DNA from: Paulownia fortunei
Taxonomy: Eukaryota; Streptophyta; Magnoliopsida; Lamiales; Paulowniaceae
Assembly: GCA_019321725.1 (NCBI GenBank)
Contig: CM033111.1
Location: 11,284,001-11,348,000, forward strand
DNA: 64,000 nt
Reading direction: 5' to 3'
Made by a program: the position numbers and the translations under genes. How positions within the stretch are numbered: the stretch's first letter is position 1; the number at the start of each line of letters is the position of its first letter. The notes under the pieces are model-generated. The model was not told the origin of the DNA. It did no database searches and saw only the letters and a list, made by a program, of their open reading frames with translations. Below, in pieces: positions 23,791 to 36,957 of the stretch.

Positions 23791-24249
23791 GCAAATTAAA
23801 GGACTAAAACCTTTAATGTCAGCAATAGTTCATCCTAAAGCATTCTTATACATTTTCAGTATTTCAATCAACTTACCTTCTTGGGATACATCAAGTTTGG
23901 AAGAAATTATTACTGAAAAAGTCTCATTCTTACCCAAATAAGAGTATTTCAAATCAAATGACAAATGTTTCAAATCAATCACGGGAGCTTTAATACTTGA
24001 TGGAACAAATTATACTATTGATGATGAAATTTCTTCAAACATTTGCTTCCAAAAATATTTTTCTTGTACCTGCAAAAAATTTGATAGAATCAAAGGAATT
24101 AATGGAAGTAAAATATTCATGAACAAGTTCCTCAATTGAATCCACTTTTTGTAATTTGACATCTTCTGCAGGTTGCTTACAAACATTAAACACATTTAGT
24201 TCCAAAGTCATATTTCCAAAAAGATAACTTCAAAATACCATTCATACAA

Positions 24250-24620
24250 CTAATCTGAGCTTTGAAGTTGCAAGAAAATGACGACCCAAAATGATAGGAA
24301 TCTGTGTATATATATGTACAACAGGCTCTGTGTATAAAATAATAAAATCCACAGTAAAGTAAAACTTATCAATTTGTACCAACATATCTTCTACTACTCC
24401 ATTTAAAATTTTAATCGAACGGTCAACTAGTTGGAGTACAACAACAATTGTTTTAAGTTCTCAGAAACCTAACTATTCATAAACTGAGAAAGTTAGAAGA
24501 TTTACACTAGCACCAAGATCAAGAAAAGCACGCTCTATTTGTGTTTCCTATGGTACATGAAATGGTTGGATAACCTGGATTTTTGTATTTGGGTGGAATG
24601 AATTGTTGAATAATTGAACT
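24250..24620 (-). pseudogene. pol: Element B aspartic protease remnant
   Basis: Minus-strand translation shows FLDLGASVNLLTFSVYE followed by VDRSIKILNGVVEDMLVQ and FYFTVDFIIL. DLGAS in place of the D(T/S)GA of most retroelement proteases is typical of Athila-type elements. Stops interrupt the frame. Confidence 0.75.
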
Positions 24621-24829
24621 AACACTTCCAGTTAAAAATGTCTTTTTTTATACATGATATTTTCTTTTGATTATACACAAATCTTTCAAAAATTTGGCAT
24701 AAGGTGGAACTTGCTTGATTGCATCCAACAATGTAATATTAATCTTAACTTGTTTAAAAACTTCAAAGATTTCAGCATTTCAGTTTAACTTTTGATTCGG
24801 TTGCAATCTTTAAGGAAAAAGAGCTAGAG

Positions 24830-26370
24830 GTGAGTATTTTTCTTTTTTAATATTTCAAACTTACTTTCATCATCAAGACTATTTCCGTTCTTCATTTCTG
24901 AAGGTTGATTAGAAACTTTCTCCTTGGGATGTATAGTCTTGTCAACAATTTTTCCATTACAAAGAGTTGTGACCAAATTAGGCTCCTTGATTGAATTTTC
25001 ACCTAAAGAAGAAACATGACACGAAGTGGAACGATTAGATTGAGGTTGAGCAGGAAATTTACCTTTTTGATGAGTACGCAAAAAAACTATCACTGTTAAA
25101 AGTGTGTTTTTGATCTCATTGATGGCTTGTGAAATCTGATTATATATGTTTGTTTTTCCATGTATAAATTCCTGTAAAGTCTCCTCAAGGGATTTTGTAT
25201 GTGGGGTTGGATAAGAGGAAAGTTAGGTGGCTTTTGTGAATGTAGCAGTTAGGCACGGTTCTCATATCGCTAACTAAAATTAGAATGATTTCTCCATTGC
25301 GGATTGTAAGTTTTAGAATATGGAGAATAAAAAGGCTTTTTGAATGTGCTCATGACATTTGCTTGTGCTGGAATATTTGGGCATTCATTGGTGGAGTGTC
25401 CAACAAATTCACAAATGCTACAAACTTCTTTATCTTGCACAGATGTGATTTCCTTTACTTTTTAAGTTCCATGGTCTCAACTTTTCTTGTTAACTAGCAA
25501 TTCTAGCATTTAGGTCATCTTCTTGATTAAGGTAATATTTTTCTTTATTCCTATTAGCAAGATTAGATCTAATAGAACCTTCGAAAGAATTAACACTATG
25601 CCATGATTAAGAGTTTTCTACCAAATGGTTTAGATATTCTAGGGTTTTATCAGGTTCTTTACCAAGAAACTCACCATTATACATTGTTTTAATAAATTAT
25701 TTTGTTTCTAAAGTTAAACATTTGTAAAAGAAACTAATTAAGTACCATTTTTCTAAACCATGATGTGGGCATGAATTTAACAAATTTTTAAATATTTCCC
25801 TTGAAAGAAGGCTTCATTAGAATTTTTAGAAAAAATTTGGATTTGTCTTTTCAAAGTATTAGTTTTATGAGTTGGAAAGAGCTTTTTCAAAAATTCAGTT
25901 TGCATTTCTTGTCAATTGTCAATTGACATAGGTTTTAAAGAGTTAAGCCAAGTTTTTTCTTTATCTTTTAAAAAGAAAAGAAAATAATTTGAGCTTAACA
26001 ATCTCATTTGTACAAGTTTGATCTTCAAAAGCGGCACAAACTTCATCAAATTCTTTCAAATACAAGTAAGGGTTTTCAGAGTCCAACCCTAAAAATTAGG
26101 AAGTAAAGGGATCATACTTGACTTGAATAAAAAATTATTTGCATTGAAAGAAAAAATAAAATAAGAAGGAGAAGAATTTTGAGGAGATTACAAGTAATAA
26201 CGCATGGTATGCACCTATTGATTCTCATTTTTTCATCTTGGATACTTTCATTTTCTACCAAGGTGGAAGTGTGTGGAGGTAACTCAAATAAATTTTCAAG
26301 TTAAATTTCAAAATTATTTCTAACTAAACGATGAAAATTATGACTATGATGTCATATGAACATATAATCA
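24830..26370 (-). pseudogene. gag: Element B gag remnant
   Basis: Begins after the PBS, with text like ENESIQDEKMRI near 26240. The centre is degenerate capsid-like sequence, and a CX2CX4HX4C zinc knuckle (CSICEFVGHSTNEC) is at 25381-25422. A charged tail follows (24824-25093: SCHVSSLGENSIKEPNL). Multiple stops. Confidence 0.75.
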
Positions 26371-26422
26371 CATAATATTTACAAAGCAAAAATATTTACA
26401 AACCTAAATACTTACCTTGCAT

Positions 26423-26440
26423 TCCCCGACAATGGCGCCA
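26423..26440 (-). other. Primer-binding site of element B
   Basis: Minus strand TGGCGCCATTGTCGGGGA, a few bases after the 5' LTR end. It is close to the complement of the plant tRNA-Asp 3' end (two mismatches to the form I know), the primer used by Athila-type elements. Confidence 0.8.
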
Positions 26441-26446
26441 AAAACT

Positions 26447-28083
26447 TGCATTAACTTTAAGGTTCAAACCCAAGTGCAGGTTGTGTAGAGTATTAAATTT
26501 TTTAGGAGTCTGAGATCGATCTATAATGAAGTTGTTTGAAGTTTTCGAGTTTGTATTTCTTAAAAGATGGGCTGAATGTGGTTTACAATATAAAGAAAAA
26601 TTTATGCTATAACTAAGAAATCAAAGTAATAAAAGTACTGAGGATTAGGGATCCGCTCTTGAATTTTGGATAGAGGAATGATTATTTATTATTTTTACCT
26701 TTTTTAAATGCCACAATTGGAATCCATACATAAGAAAGATCCAATAGGAATATGATATCAAATAGCTCATGAATTAAGGTAATCATGATATTGTCTTACT
26801 GTTTGCAAATTATATCTTAATACCAATACTTATTTATGGGATCAAGTATTTATGCACAACTTTATCTACAACAAATCAATATTTCACATTAGCAGTCGAT
26901 GAGGTAGAACCGTACAACAAGTTAGATAAACTCAAGTATTTATTATGCAATTGGTGATACATAAATCAATAATCCCCATAAAACAAGAAAGGTTTTAATG
27001 CCAACACTTATTTATGAGATCAAGTATTTAAGCACACCTTTATCTATAAAAAATTAAGGTTTCACATTAGCAGTCGGTGAAGTAAAACTATACAATAAGC
27101 TAAATAAACCTAAGTGTTTGTTGTGTCATTGGTGATACATAAATCAAGAATCACTACAAAACAAAAAATATTTTAACGCCAACACTTATTTATGGGATCA
27201 AGTATTTATGCACACTTTGTCTACAAAAAAATAAGATTTTATATTAGCTGTCAGTGGGGTAGAACTATACAATAAACTAATTAAACTCAAGTATTTATTG
27301 TGCCATTGATGATACATAAATCAAGAATCGCCACTAAACAAGGAGGGTTTCAATTAAAAATTAAAATAATAAAACAACACACCTGAACATTATGAACCTT
27401 TATAACCGTTCCTCTTCCTCCATCAAGAGCTTCACTCTTTCTCCTCAGCTTAAATGAAATTTAGAAAGACATAATGAAAGTAGAAAAAACTAAAAATAGA
27501 AGAGAAACTAGATAATACATTTCTATTACTATTAGAAAACTTATATTACTACTAGAAAACTTAGTTTAAAGAAAGACAATAATAAAACTTTTTCCCACCT
27601 ATAAAGGTTTTTGTGTGTGTTGAATGCTATCCAAGAACCCCTATTTATAGTAGAAGAGTGCCTAGATTGGCATATTCAAATTCACTCCAAATTAACTCCA
27701 AATGTGATCTAAATTCACATGTCCTTTTCATATACGAATCTTGTCATCCATGTGTCTCCATGCAATCAGCTGATTTTGGAAAAATGATCAATATAAAAGT
27801 TGTAGATTTTCCTTTAACTTAATTTTCCAACTTGAATCACCTAATTACAACCACTAGGGAGAAATTTGTTTTTGATTTAAGGAGATGTGATAGAATATAG
27901 AGATTCCTTCTAATGCTCTCACTTGGAAGAATTTTTTGCTATAATCACTTAGCTTTTTTTTATATCTTTTTGTTCATTGATTTTCTTAAAGAAAATATTA
28001 ATAAAACTATAACATTAACAATAATAAAGCAAGGAAAGTATAAATGATTTGATACAAAAATATATCAAAATACGCACTTATCA
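26447..28083 (-). repeat. 5' LTR of element B
   Basis: 1637 bp. On the minus strand it starts TGATAAGTGCG and ends GTTAATGCA. It holds three 178-bp tandem units (starting near 26823, 27001 and 27179) where the 3' LTR has one, and lacks about 340 bp found in the 3' LTR around 17130-17470. TATA-like CTATAAATAG near 27641-27650. Confidence 0.9.
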
Positions 28084-28088
28084 TGGCC

Positions 28089-29560
28089 TTTGTCACATAA
28101 TTGACTAATGCTAAACTAATTATACTTTAGACCTTTAACATAAGAAACATCACTAATTGACATGTTACTTATGCAAACTTTACCCATCCCCTCTATTTTT
28201 CCTTTAGAGTCATCCCAAGAACTACGTAAAGGCCTTTGACTACTCTATATTCTATTAATAGATTTTTTACTCTAGTTTATACCTTGAGCAACTACTATCA
28301 ATGTTCCATACAGAAGGTCCATTGACTTTCTTGCTAACCTGTATATAAGTAATTAAGCTTTAGGTACCCATTTCATCTTGGGTCATTCAAAGTTAGTTTT
28401 CTTTAGATCCCATACTTGTTTGACTTTTTTGGGAGAGGATCATACTTTCTAGGTTTTCTGTTTATAGAAAGTTTATAATAATGCATTTAGGTTTTTCTTT
28501 GATGCATGTGTGCAACTGTGTGGTTATATTTTTGTACATTCAGTTTGTGTAATCTGTAGTGTGCAAACACATGGTACTAATCATATCTTTTAGTTTGTTT
28601 ATATCCTTTATAAGGTCTACCTTTCCTGTCATTAAGTTAGTAGTAGGTTCTCACATCTTTCTGTGCCAAGTAGGGTGGCTCAACATGGGATTTTTTATGT
28701 TGTCCACCTGCGATACTTGGTTCATCTTGCATTTGCAGTCCATTGGATGGCCATACTTTAGGACATTGAATTTTGGATGTTCGAGGTATAGCTGGTTTCA
28801 ATTTTTTCATGTATCCCTGCCCCCTTCTGGTGACTTGACTAGGTGAAGGCCTTTTTGACATCTCACAATGATCTCTGAGGCTATTTGACTTGACCTTTGG
28901 CAAAAGTTATTTTTCTCTTTTCTTTAGAAAAGTCCTTTTTGTCCTCACTCACAGTCAAAGAGCATTTGGTTATATTTGAGTGGTCAAATCCTTTTTTGAT
29001 TTTGTCACCAAATACTTTTTGCATATTTTATTAAGTTGTCCATAGATTTGGACGCTTTAGTGAAAGAAGAGATTAGCTTTTTTAATTTTGTATTCTTTGC
29101 AATTAGTGTAGCTTCTCTTTGTATTGTGAGTGTAATAATTTTTTTATTCGAGTATTTTATTTTGAAATTGTTGCACTCATCTAGCCATGTTGACTTTTCA
29201 ACTTGGCTAGTAGAGTTTTGTTATCACTATGAAGCTTTTCTTTCTCAACAGTGAGAAGTGTGTGCTTTTCTATAATGATAGAGTTCATGGATGCATTGAT
29301 GAAAAGCTTCACATAAATCTTCATGAAATAAATTATTAGAGAGTAGAAGACTTACCTTTTTAGTTATTGCGCTACATTCAACAACATCATTTACCATAAG
29401 ACACATTAAGGCTTCCTCCTCAGTATCACTATCGTCACTGCTTGAGGATACGTACTCCATTTCTACTGATTGTTTGTTGACCTCATATTCAGCTACTAAA
29501 ATTTCTACTTTCTTCGTGAACTTTTTTTCTCTCTAAGTTCTTCTCTCTTCTTTAGTGTAC
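28089..29560 (-). mobile_element. Copia element, 5' half (gag and protease), split by element B
   Basis: Continuation of the copia element at 13006-16034. Next to the insertion the minus strand reads ISDVSYVKGLKYN, stop, FSISQLCDKG, the conserved protease-integrase linker of copia pol. At 29245-29460 is a gag segment (SSSSDDSDTEEEALMCLM), with more in-frame gag text (VEILVAEYEVNKQSVEMEYV) to about 29520. The gag-protease stretch between is degenerate. The 5' LTR was not delimited. Confidence 0.75.
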
Positions 29561-29599
29561 TTTTGTACCGGAGGATATGGACATTCTCATGCACAATGT

Positions 29600-30010
29600 C
29601 TTGGTTTCCTGCTATGATGCTTAGCCCACTAAGCGCACTGCTTTAGTCTTGGACTCAATTGCTTCTCGAAATCTTGTTATTTTTCATTCAATTCTTTAAA
29701 CATGGCTAACTCTGTTGATCTTCTGGTAACTTCAAGTTCTCACTAAACTAAACCTTAGCCCACTAAGCCTTCTACTTTGATTTTGAACTTTTCCATCTCG
29801 GTTTTGAATTATTCATAACTATTCTATTCATCAGCTCTTCTTCTACAACTTTTCTATTTATAGGCTAGGGTAAGTCTTCTTTGAGTAATGTCTAGTAGTG
29901 TGCAGCCTTTACAAAAGTCATATATAAATAGACAATTTTCAAGAGTTTAGGAATCTATCATAAACTAACCTACTCATCATAAAAAACTACACAAGTTGAT
30001 CATTATATCA
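29600..30010 (-). repeat. Repeat shared with 10990-11430
   Basis: About 410 bp of non-coding sequence, diverged but collinear with 10990-11430 (shared TTTTCTATTTATAGGCTA and TACAAGTTGATC-like stretches). It lies just upstream of the copia gag remnant, so it may belong to the copia 5' LTR. Confidence 0.5.
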
Positions 30011-33000
30011 AAGAAACACAACAAAAATTAACCATGTCATTTTTACGCAATTAAGTTGCTTAAGTTGTCAGCCTCAAATCTAAAATGTTACTAAGACTAA
30101 AGTGGTGATACTTGCTACAGATAATTAAAAGAAAAAAAGAAAAATAATAAAAAAATTATCAACCAATTACATCAAAAAAAAAACAAAAAAACCCAAGATA
30201 TTTTTCATCATGTCATAGATACTACAAAGAATAAAATTATCAGTGTTATATTCCCAATTTTCACTATCTAATATTACTAATATTGTCTTGAACTGTACAT
30301 TTCAGTGACTAAATACTACAGAGAATATTTTCATCACACCAAACAATGTAACATTTTATTTTATTTTTTAATATTTTTTTCCCTTTCTTAACTCAAATCC
30401 TAGACCAAACATAGATTAAGAGATTGAGGGTGAGACAAAAGGGAAGGGGAGAATGAGAAGAACAATTTTCTTTCTTTTTCTTTTTCTATTTATATTTATT
30501 ATAGGGACTATGCAATATTAAAAAAAAATGATGATTGAACTATTTTAAACAATTTGAGGGGGCAAGATGATATAAAAGAAGACAGAAATTGCATTCTTTT
30601 GATTGAAGATGGTAAAATGGCACAATTGAAACCTTGATTGCTAACTTTTCTTTCGATTAATTATGAATATTTAATGATTGATAAAATTATGTGCCACTAC
30701 AAATAATTGAAAAAGATTAACTTATTAATCATTAGCATGTATGTTTAGTTTTTTAATTCAGTACACATAATTCTTTGCAATTCCTTGGACAGTGAATCTT
30801 TTTGTGAAGTGTTTTAAGATTAAAACTGAAATGAATTTGGGTAAATCTTACTTTGTTTCCTTTTAATATTTCAATCATTTATTTTTCAGTGATTAACTTG
30901 ATGTGCACATTTAAGCATTAATTCGATATTTATTAACTCCTTAGAAAAATTTAGTTTTTTCTTTGGAATTGTATATGTGCCACACACAGCCAAACATGCA
31001 TGTAGATATAGTATACATAAATGTATAGTATATGTAGATTGTTTGAAAATTTAAATTTACAAAGTTGGTGTTTTTTTATTTATTGGTAACCCCTTTATCA
31101 TGAGATAAGTATACCTAAGTTATGAACTCAATAATTTTTACATTAAAATCTATTCAATACACTTAATTTTTTTAGTAATTTTTTTTTGGAGTTGCATTTA
31201 TTTGGGTGTCTGTTCAGTTTAAATTATTTTAATTAAATCAAATAAATCACATTTTTAAATTACTAATTTATTCGGTTATGCTGAGACGTGATTAAGAAAA
31301 ATAATTTTGATACCTGATTATCTAGAAAATTGAGTGGCACAAAATGATTAGTGGAAATAATTAAATCTAATGTAACGCTACTGAGTATATTTGAATAAAT
31401 GAAAATTTTAGTGGTCTTTTGACAAGTTTGATCTTTTTTATGATATTGAATTGATCATAAATCAAAATGAATTTGCAAATGATAAATGAATACCTTTTTA
31501 TAGATTCATTAATCTGAATTGGTTTTTTTTAATATTTATTTTCCAGAAAATCCTTTCAAACGAAAATAATATAAACCGACATATTACTTGGGTTAAGAAT
31601 GAGTCATTTTTATGATATTTTTATTTTCCTTTCTTAGTTGAGAAATGACCTTTATATATTAAGTATGTACATTAATGATATTTTTTAATGCACACACACA
31701 CATATATTTACAGCTGTATATTTTCTAAATTGTGAATAAATTTTAAACAAATATTTTGAAAATAAAATACCTCAATAAATCATATATCCCAATTTATTGA
31801 ATTTCACAATCATACTCATATAACAATCCCAAATTCAATAATATATATGAATTTTTGAGGGGATACAGAAATCAGTAAAATATTTTTATAGCAATTTGAT
31901 CTTAAAAAATAACATATATTACAAATATAAGAGTGCACGGAATTCAGTGAGCAAGTAGGCTCATTTTTTGTTTCAACTTTTACCTTAATGAAACTCCACT
32001 TGAAATTTTGTACTAATACTGTTTGACATTAAAATACCAAAAATAACTTAGAATCTAGACTATGATAAAAAAAAAAGATAATTATTTTTTTGTTTATAAC
32101 TTTATTATATTGTCAAACGCTTTGTTTGTTGTAAAGAAGAAGGAATTTTTGGGATTCGCATAGGTCATGGATATGTGGCACAAAAGAATTTTAAAAATAT
32201 TTTAAAATATGCAAATTATGAATTTCATAACTTAACCTATCTATCTCATTGCTATTTGGATTAGATCTATTATACGTAATTCAATTATGGTGTAGGAAAG
32301 TTTGAAACTTTTATCTGAAAGCTTCCAATTGAGTGCAATGAATTTTGAAATGATCTAAAACATAATCAATCTGCTGCTGTTAGAATCAAGTGTTCTTGAA
32401 TTGAATAACAATTTTGCTAATCAACTCAAATTTCCACGAGTCCGAAACACCCGATTAGCCTAAGATCTTCAAGTATATTTTTTATAAGAATATCCACATT
32501 TTAGATGCTCGCACCACGAAACTAAATCTATGGTGGTAGGTCTAACTTGATAGATTCTATCTGAGGGATTAGTGTATAAATTCTTGGAAGCAAACCATAA
32601 ACACTTTGTGTATAGGCATAGGATTTTTGGATTTTTTTATTTAAAATGAAAGAACAAAAGAACACAAAAAGCACACGAGGAGAGAGAGGATTGGCGTCGA
32701 TTTTTGGGCTGTTTTTAGGCAATTTTTGGACAAAAAATTGTTGATTTCTTACTTCAAAAAGTCCCTCTAAAAGCCTGCAAGTATAACTTAATAGTGTCTA
32801 TTTAATTCAATATTAAATATTGATATAAAGCATTTATACCTCCAAATTATTATGAAAATTTGTAAATCATTGCAATTCATCAACCAAATAAATAAAGAAT
32901 TTTATCAATAATCTACTTGATAAAATATAAATAAATTTTGTAAACATCCCAACTATACATTTAGTTGTGTATGAAATCAATTACTGAGTCACGTAGTTAA

Positions 33001-33213
33001 TACATTCTCAATATTAAAATTCATCCTATCAAATAATTCTGAAATAAAAAAAATAAAAGTTCAAACTCCTTCCATAAACTTTCTCATACTCCAAGAGTTA
33101 TTCTTCCAAGCAGTCTCGATGTCTGAAAAATGTTAGGAGAATTATGAGCACGATAGCCCAATAAACAATCAAATACCCAACTAGTTGGATCAAGTAAGTC
33201 AAAAAATATTTAT
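30011..33213. other. AT-rich sequence without recognised genes
   Basis: No coding region or element boundary recognised on either strand. A few simple repeats occur, such as the CA/TA run near 31692-31707. The stretch 32340-32780 looks LTR-like in composition but no ends were found. Confidence 0.5.
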
Positions 33214-33218
33214 ATAAT

Positions 33219-34909
33219 TGATAAGGAAATATTTTGACATATTTTTATATCAAATCATTTATACTTTTCTTGTTTTATTCTTGTTAATATTATAGTTTTA
33301 TTAATATTTTGTGTTAGGGAATCAATGAACAAAAACAGATCAAAAAGAGCGCTAATGAAACTGAAAAAGACAACACGATTCGTGAGTAAGTTGAGAGATA
33401 ATATTTTATTGAATCAAAGAAGCATTATAATTAGAAGAAAATGATCATTTTTTCCCAAATCCATCATGTGTAGATCAAAATAAATGCAAGAAATCACTTG
33501 AACTTCACAAGTTATTGTTGAGTTTGCACTAAATTCAAAATAATCAGGTTTCTAGGCTTGTACAGTTTTCGTATTTTAGGTATAAATCCATATTCAAATC
33601 CTTATGTACCTAAATCTTACTTTATTTGAAAGCGAAGAGATAGAACTATAACTTTGTTGTTGGAAATTCAGCCTAATTCAGCCTTGATTAAAACAAAAAA
33701 TTTGTCCAAATGAGTATATTGGAATAAATCTATATATGCTGACACATCTCCTTAAAGTAAGCATAACTTTCTCTCTAGTGGTTGAAATTAATGATTCAAG
33801 TTAGAAAATGAATCTAATAGACAAATACACAACTTTCATGTTGATCACTTTTCTAAATCAACGATTGCATGGAGAAAAATATATGATAAAATTCAGATAT
33901 GAAAAGGACCTATGAATTTAGAGCACATTTGAATTTAATTTGAAGTACATTTGGAGTGAATTTGGATATGCTAATTTAGCTACTCTTCTACTATAAATAG
34001 GGATTTTTGAATGGCATTCAAAACACAAAAAGCCCCTTAGAGGGGGAAATTTTTTTTATTGTTGTCTTTAGACTAAGTTTTGTAATAGTAATATAAGTAT
34101 TCTAAAAGTAATAAAAATGTATTCTCTAGTTTTTCTTTTATTTTTAGACTTTTCTACTTTCATTATATCTTTCTAAATTTCATTTAGTTGAGGAGAAAGA
34201 ATGAACCTCTTGATGGAGGAAGATGAATAGTTATAAAGATGCATAATGTTCAGGTGTGTTGTATTATTATTTTAATTTTTGATTGAAACTCTTATTGTTT
34301 AGTGATAATTCTTGATTTATGTATCAATAATGACATAATAAATACTTGAGTTCATTTAGCTTATTGTACGGTTCTACTCCACTGACTACTAACATGAAAT
34401 CTTGATTTATTGTAAATAAAGGTGTGCATAAATACTTAATCTTATAAATAAATATTGGCGTTAAAACCCTTCTTGCTTAGTAGAGATTCTTGATTTTGTA
34501 TCACTAATGACATAACAAATAGTTGGATTCATTTACCTTATTGTATGGTTTTACTCCACCGACTTCGAATGTAAAATCTTAATTTGTTGTAGACAAATGT
34601 GTCTCATTGGAACCTTCATTGTATATGGATTCCAATTGTGGCATTTAAAAGAGGTAAAAACAATAATAAATAATCATTTCTCTATCCAAAACTCAAGAGC
34701 AGATCCCTAATACTCAATATTTTTATTACTTTAATTTTTAAGTTATAACATAATTTTTTTTTTATATTTTAAATCACATAAAACCCATATTTTATAAAAT
34801 ATAATCCTGAAAACTTCAAACAACTTTCATGTGGATCGACCTTGGACTCTTGAAAAATTTATTAGTTGATACAACCTGCACTTGGATTGACAACCTTAAA
34901 GTTGTAGCA
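33219..34909 (+). repeat. Solo LTR of the LOG-Athila family
   Basis: 1691-bp LTR starting TGATAAGGAAAT and ending GTTGTAGCA, with a perfect 5-bp target duplication ATAAT (33214-33218 and 34910-34914). No internal sequence follows. It is the product of recombination between the two LTRs of a former full element. Holds two of the ~178-bp units and a TATA box CTATAAATAG (33991-34000). Confidence 0.95.
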
Positions 34910-34914
34910 ATAAT

Positions 34915-36948
34915 CGCCAAAATAAATAAACAAATAGATCTAATTATATAACCATTTAACAAAAGTGAGTGTAAGCATAAAGTAACCATACAAAACTAAT
35001 TATATCCACCATACAAAATACTCCATATACAAGGTAACCTAGGTCAAGTGGCAGGTTTAACCTTTTATCGTAGGTCACGTGACACGCTTCACCCTCTATC
35101 CTGGGTCACAAATCAATATTTAACTCCGATTGACCTCAGTTACTCTGACCTATTCCATAATAAATACTAGTGCATTCACAAAACCCACATTTTAACAATT
35201 CATTTTTAAAAAAAATACATAAACACACCAATCACATTTATAAAGCCCATTTTATAATTCAATACACAACACAAACTTGCTTGATCTGCTAAATATCACA
35301 TGTTTTATTACACACCGAAAGTACTACATGTGGATTTATATACTAAAATGTAGAAGGTTACTCTAAAATTCTCAAGTTTCTTGTGCACGAATGTAAATGC
35401 TCCACGAATTTAATTAAAAATTAATTAACTTATAATAATTGTTGTGTAATATTCACCTTAAAATGACTTTTGCTAAAATAAATCATTTCCAATTTACCAG
35501 CTAATATATTAAATTCATCCTATAGTTATTGTCTCAAAATATAAATTCAATGGATAACTCCAAAAATAATAAAGCAAACGTAACATATGATATCATCTAT
35601 TGTCAACAAAATGAATTAATCCAAGATACTCTAATTATTCATTATAAACCTACTGATTTTCTTATGTTCCCGTCAAAATAATTAAATAGATGGTTAAGAC
35701 TAATGCTCAAATGTAAATAATTAATCACAAATCAAAATATGCAAGCTTCTGTCATTCACCATGCACCCACTTTTGTACAAACATAACATATGTAAAAGAA
35801 GTTTCAATTCAATTATGTCCTGGCATATTCGGTAGGCCTTCATTCAACTTCCTACTACATTAATTATTCCAACAATCATGATTCATGCTCTCTAAAGTGA
35901 TAGCCCCAAATTGGGTTGCACACCCACACCCACGTGCATCATAATTCCATGTGAATATCCCAAATGAAATTGGCAAACCCACGAGTTTCTATATCACATA
36001 TTCCAAATGAAATTGCCAAGCCCACGAGTTTCTATATGTAAGTTATATTTACATGTAATGAATTGTTGATTCATATATTATAAATCAAGTTTATTTATAA
36101 GCGTCATTTGAATTGAATCATAAACATGTCTTTAAAGTTCGATATGCGAATCAACTACAAATATGTATTTTTCATTGATAATAAATAACTATTAGAGCTA
36201 TCGACTCAATTATACACTTCAAATACAAAGAAGTCGTACAGAGAAATTTTAGAAAATAGATGAATATGGAGTTTTTTCTTGGGAGAATATGATGAAGTCA
36301 CATATTACTTTTTGAATGGGAACAAGAGATATATATTTCTACTAAAAAAAGAATCCTAATCCAACTAAGAAACTTATTTCATCCAAATTGTAGAGATAAC
36401 ATTCAATTTAAATATAAATGTCAATTGGACTAAGAGTACTGAAACCAATTTAATTTCCAATACTATACAATTTCTAACATGAATACTATAATTCCTAAGT
36501 GAATTGATTCAACAAATAGTGGTGGCATAAGACTTACCAGTTCTCTACGCGAAGTTAAGTGCCCAGCAACCGCCGACCCTTTTTTTTTTTCCGGTTCCAA
36601 CGAAGGGGAGATTGTAGGTTAAGGGTTATAATTATGGTTGAACACTAATCTATTAAAGAATATTAATTTAGGTAACTTTGATCACTCTCTTTGATTAGGT
36701 AGCTTTGATAAACTCTTACTACACTACATAGTATATTCCAAAAAGATTTGGTATTAAATGGAATCTGCACCATTAAAATTTTTCTCTTTTTTTATTTTAT
36801 TTTTTTTATTGTGCAACTTTCTCTTTAAGTGAGTAGATTTACAAGATATATATTTACATATTTGGTTTAATATCTAACCTCTCAAATATTATATTAGTCT
36901 TTCTAATTAACTAACTCAAATTGTATAGTCTATATCTATTTTTTATTT
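34915..36948. other. Intergenic sequence with a local duplication
   Basis: No gene recognised. Contains 35748-35965, duplicated at 38812-39030, and a 45-bp tandem duplication at about 35963-36038 (shared CCCACGAGTTTCTATAT). A small GC-richer island at 36525-36600 was not identified. Confidence 0.5.
35748..35965 (+). repeat. Segmental duplication, left copy
   Basis: About 218 bp matching 38812-39030 in direct orientation (shared GTAGGCCTTCATTCAACTTC and CACGTGCATCATAATTCCAT), with roughly 10% differences by eye. Confidence 0.85.
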
Positions 36949-36957
36949 TTTTTATTA

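Larger units (their letters stand above)
16040..28083 (-). mobile_element. LOG-Athila element B, complete, nested in copia
   Basis: 12.04-kb Athila-like element with both LTRs, PBS and polypurine tract, flanked by a perfect 5-bp target duplication TGGCC (16035-16039 and 28084-28088). Minus-strand order: 5' LTR 26447-28083, PBS 26423-26440, gag, protease, RT, RNase H, integrase, ORF-X, LOG, non-coding region, polypurine tract 17622-17637, 3' LTR 16040-17621. All coding parts carry stops or frameshifts. It interrupts a copia element whose frame text resumes on each side, so it is the younger insertion. The LTRs differ in repeat content and by many substitutions, so the insertion is not recent. 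Confidence 0.95.

Noticed and set aside
26823..27350. Regularly spaced repeats that might look like an array
   Set aside because: Units are 178-bp direct tandem copies inside an LTR, with no separate spacers, so not a CRISPR array.
28559..28846. 95-codon plus-strand open frame
   Set aside because: Lies opposite the degenerate copia gag-protease region; no recognisable domain.
36525..36600. Short stretch with CGAAGTTAAG resembling part of 5S rRNA
   Set aside because: Only about 10 bases match; the rest of a 5S gene or a Cassandra-type TRIM is absent.
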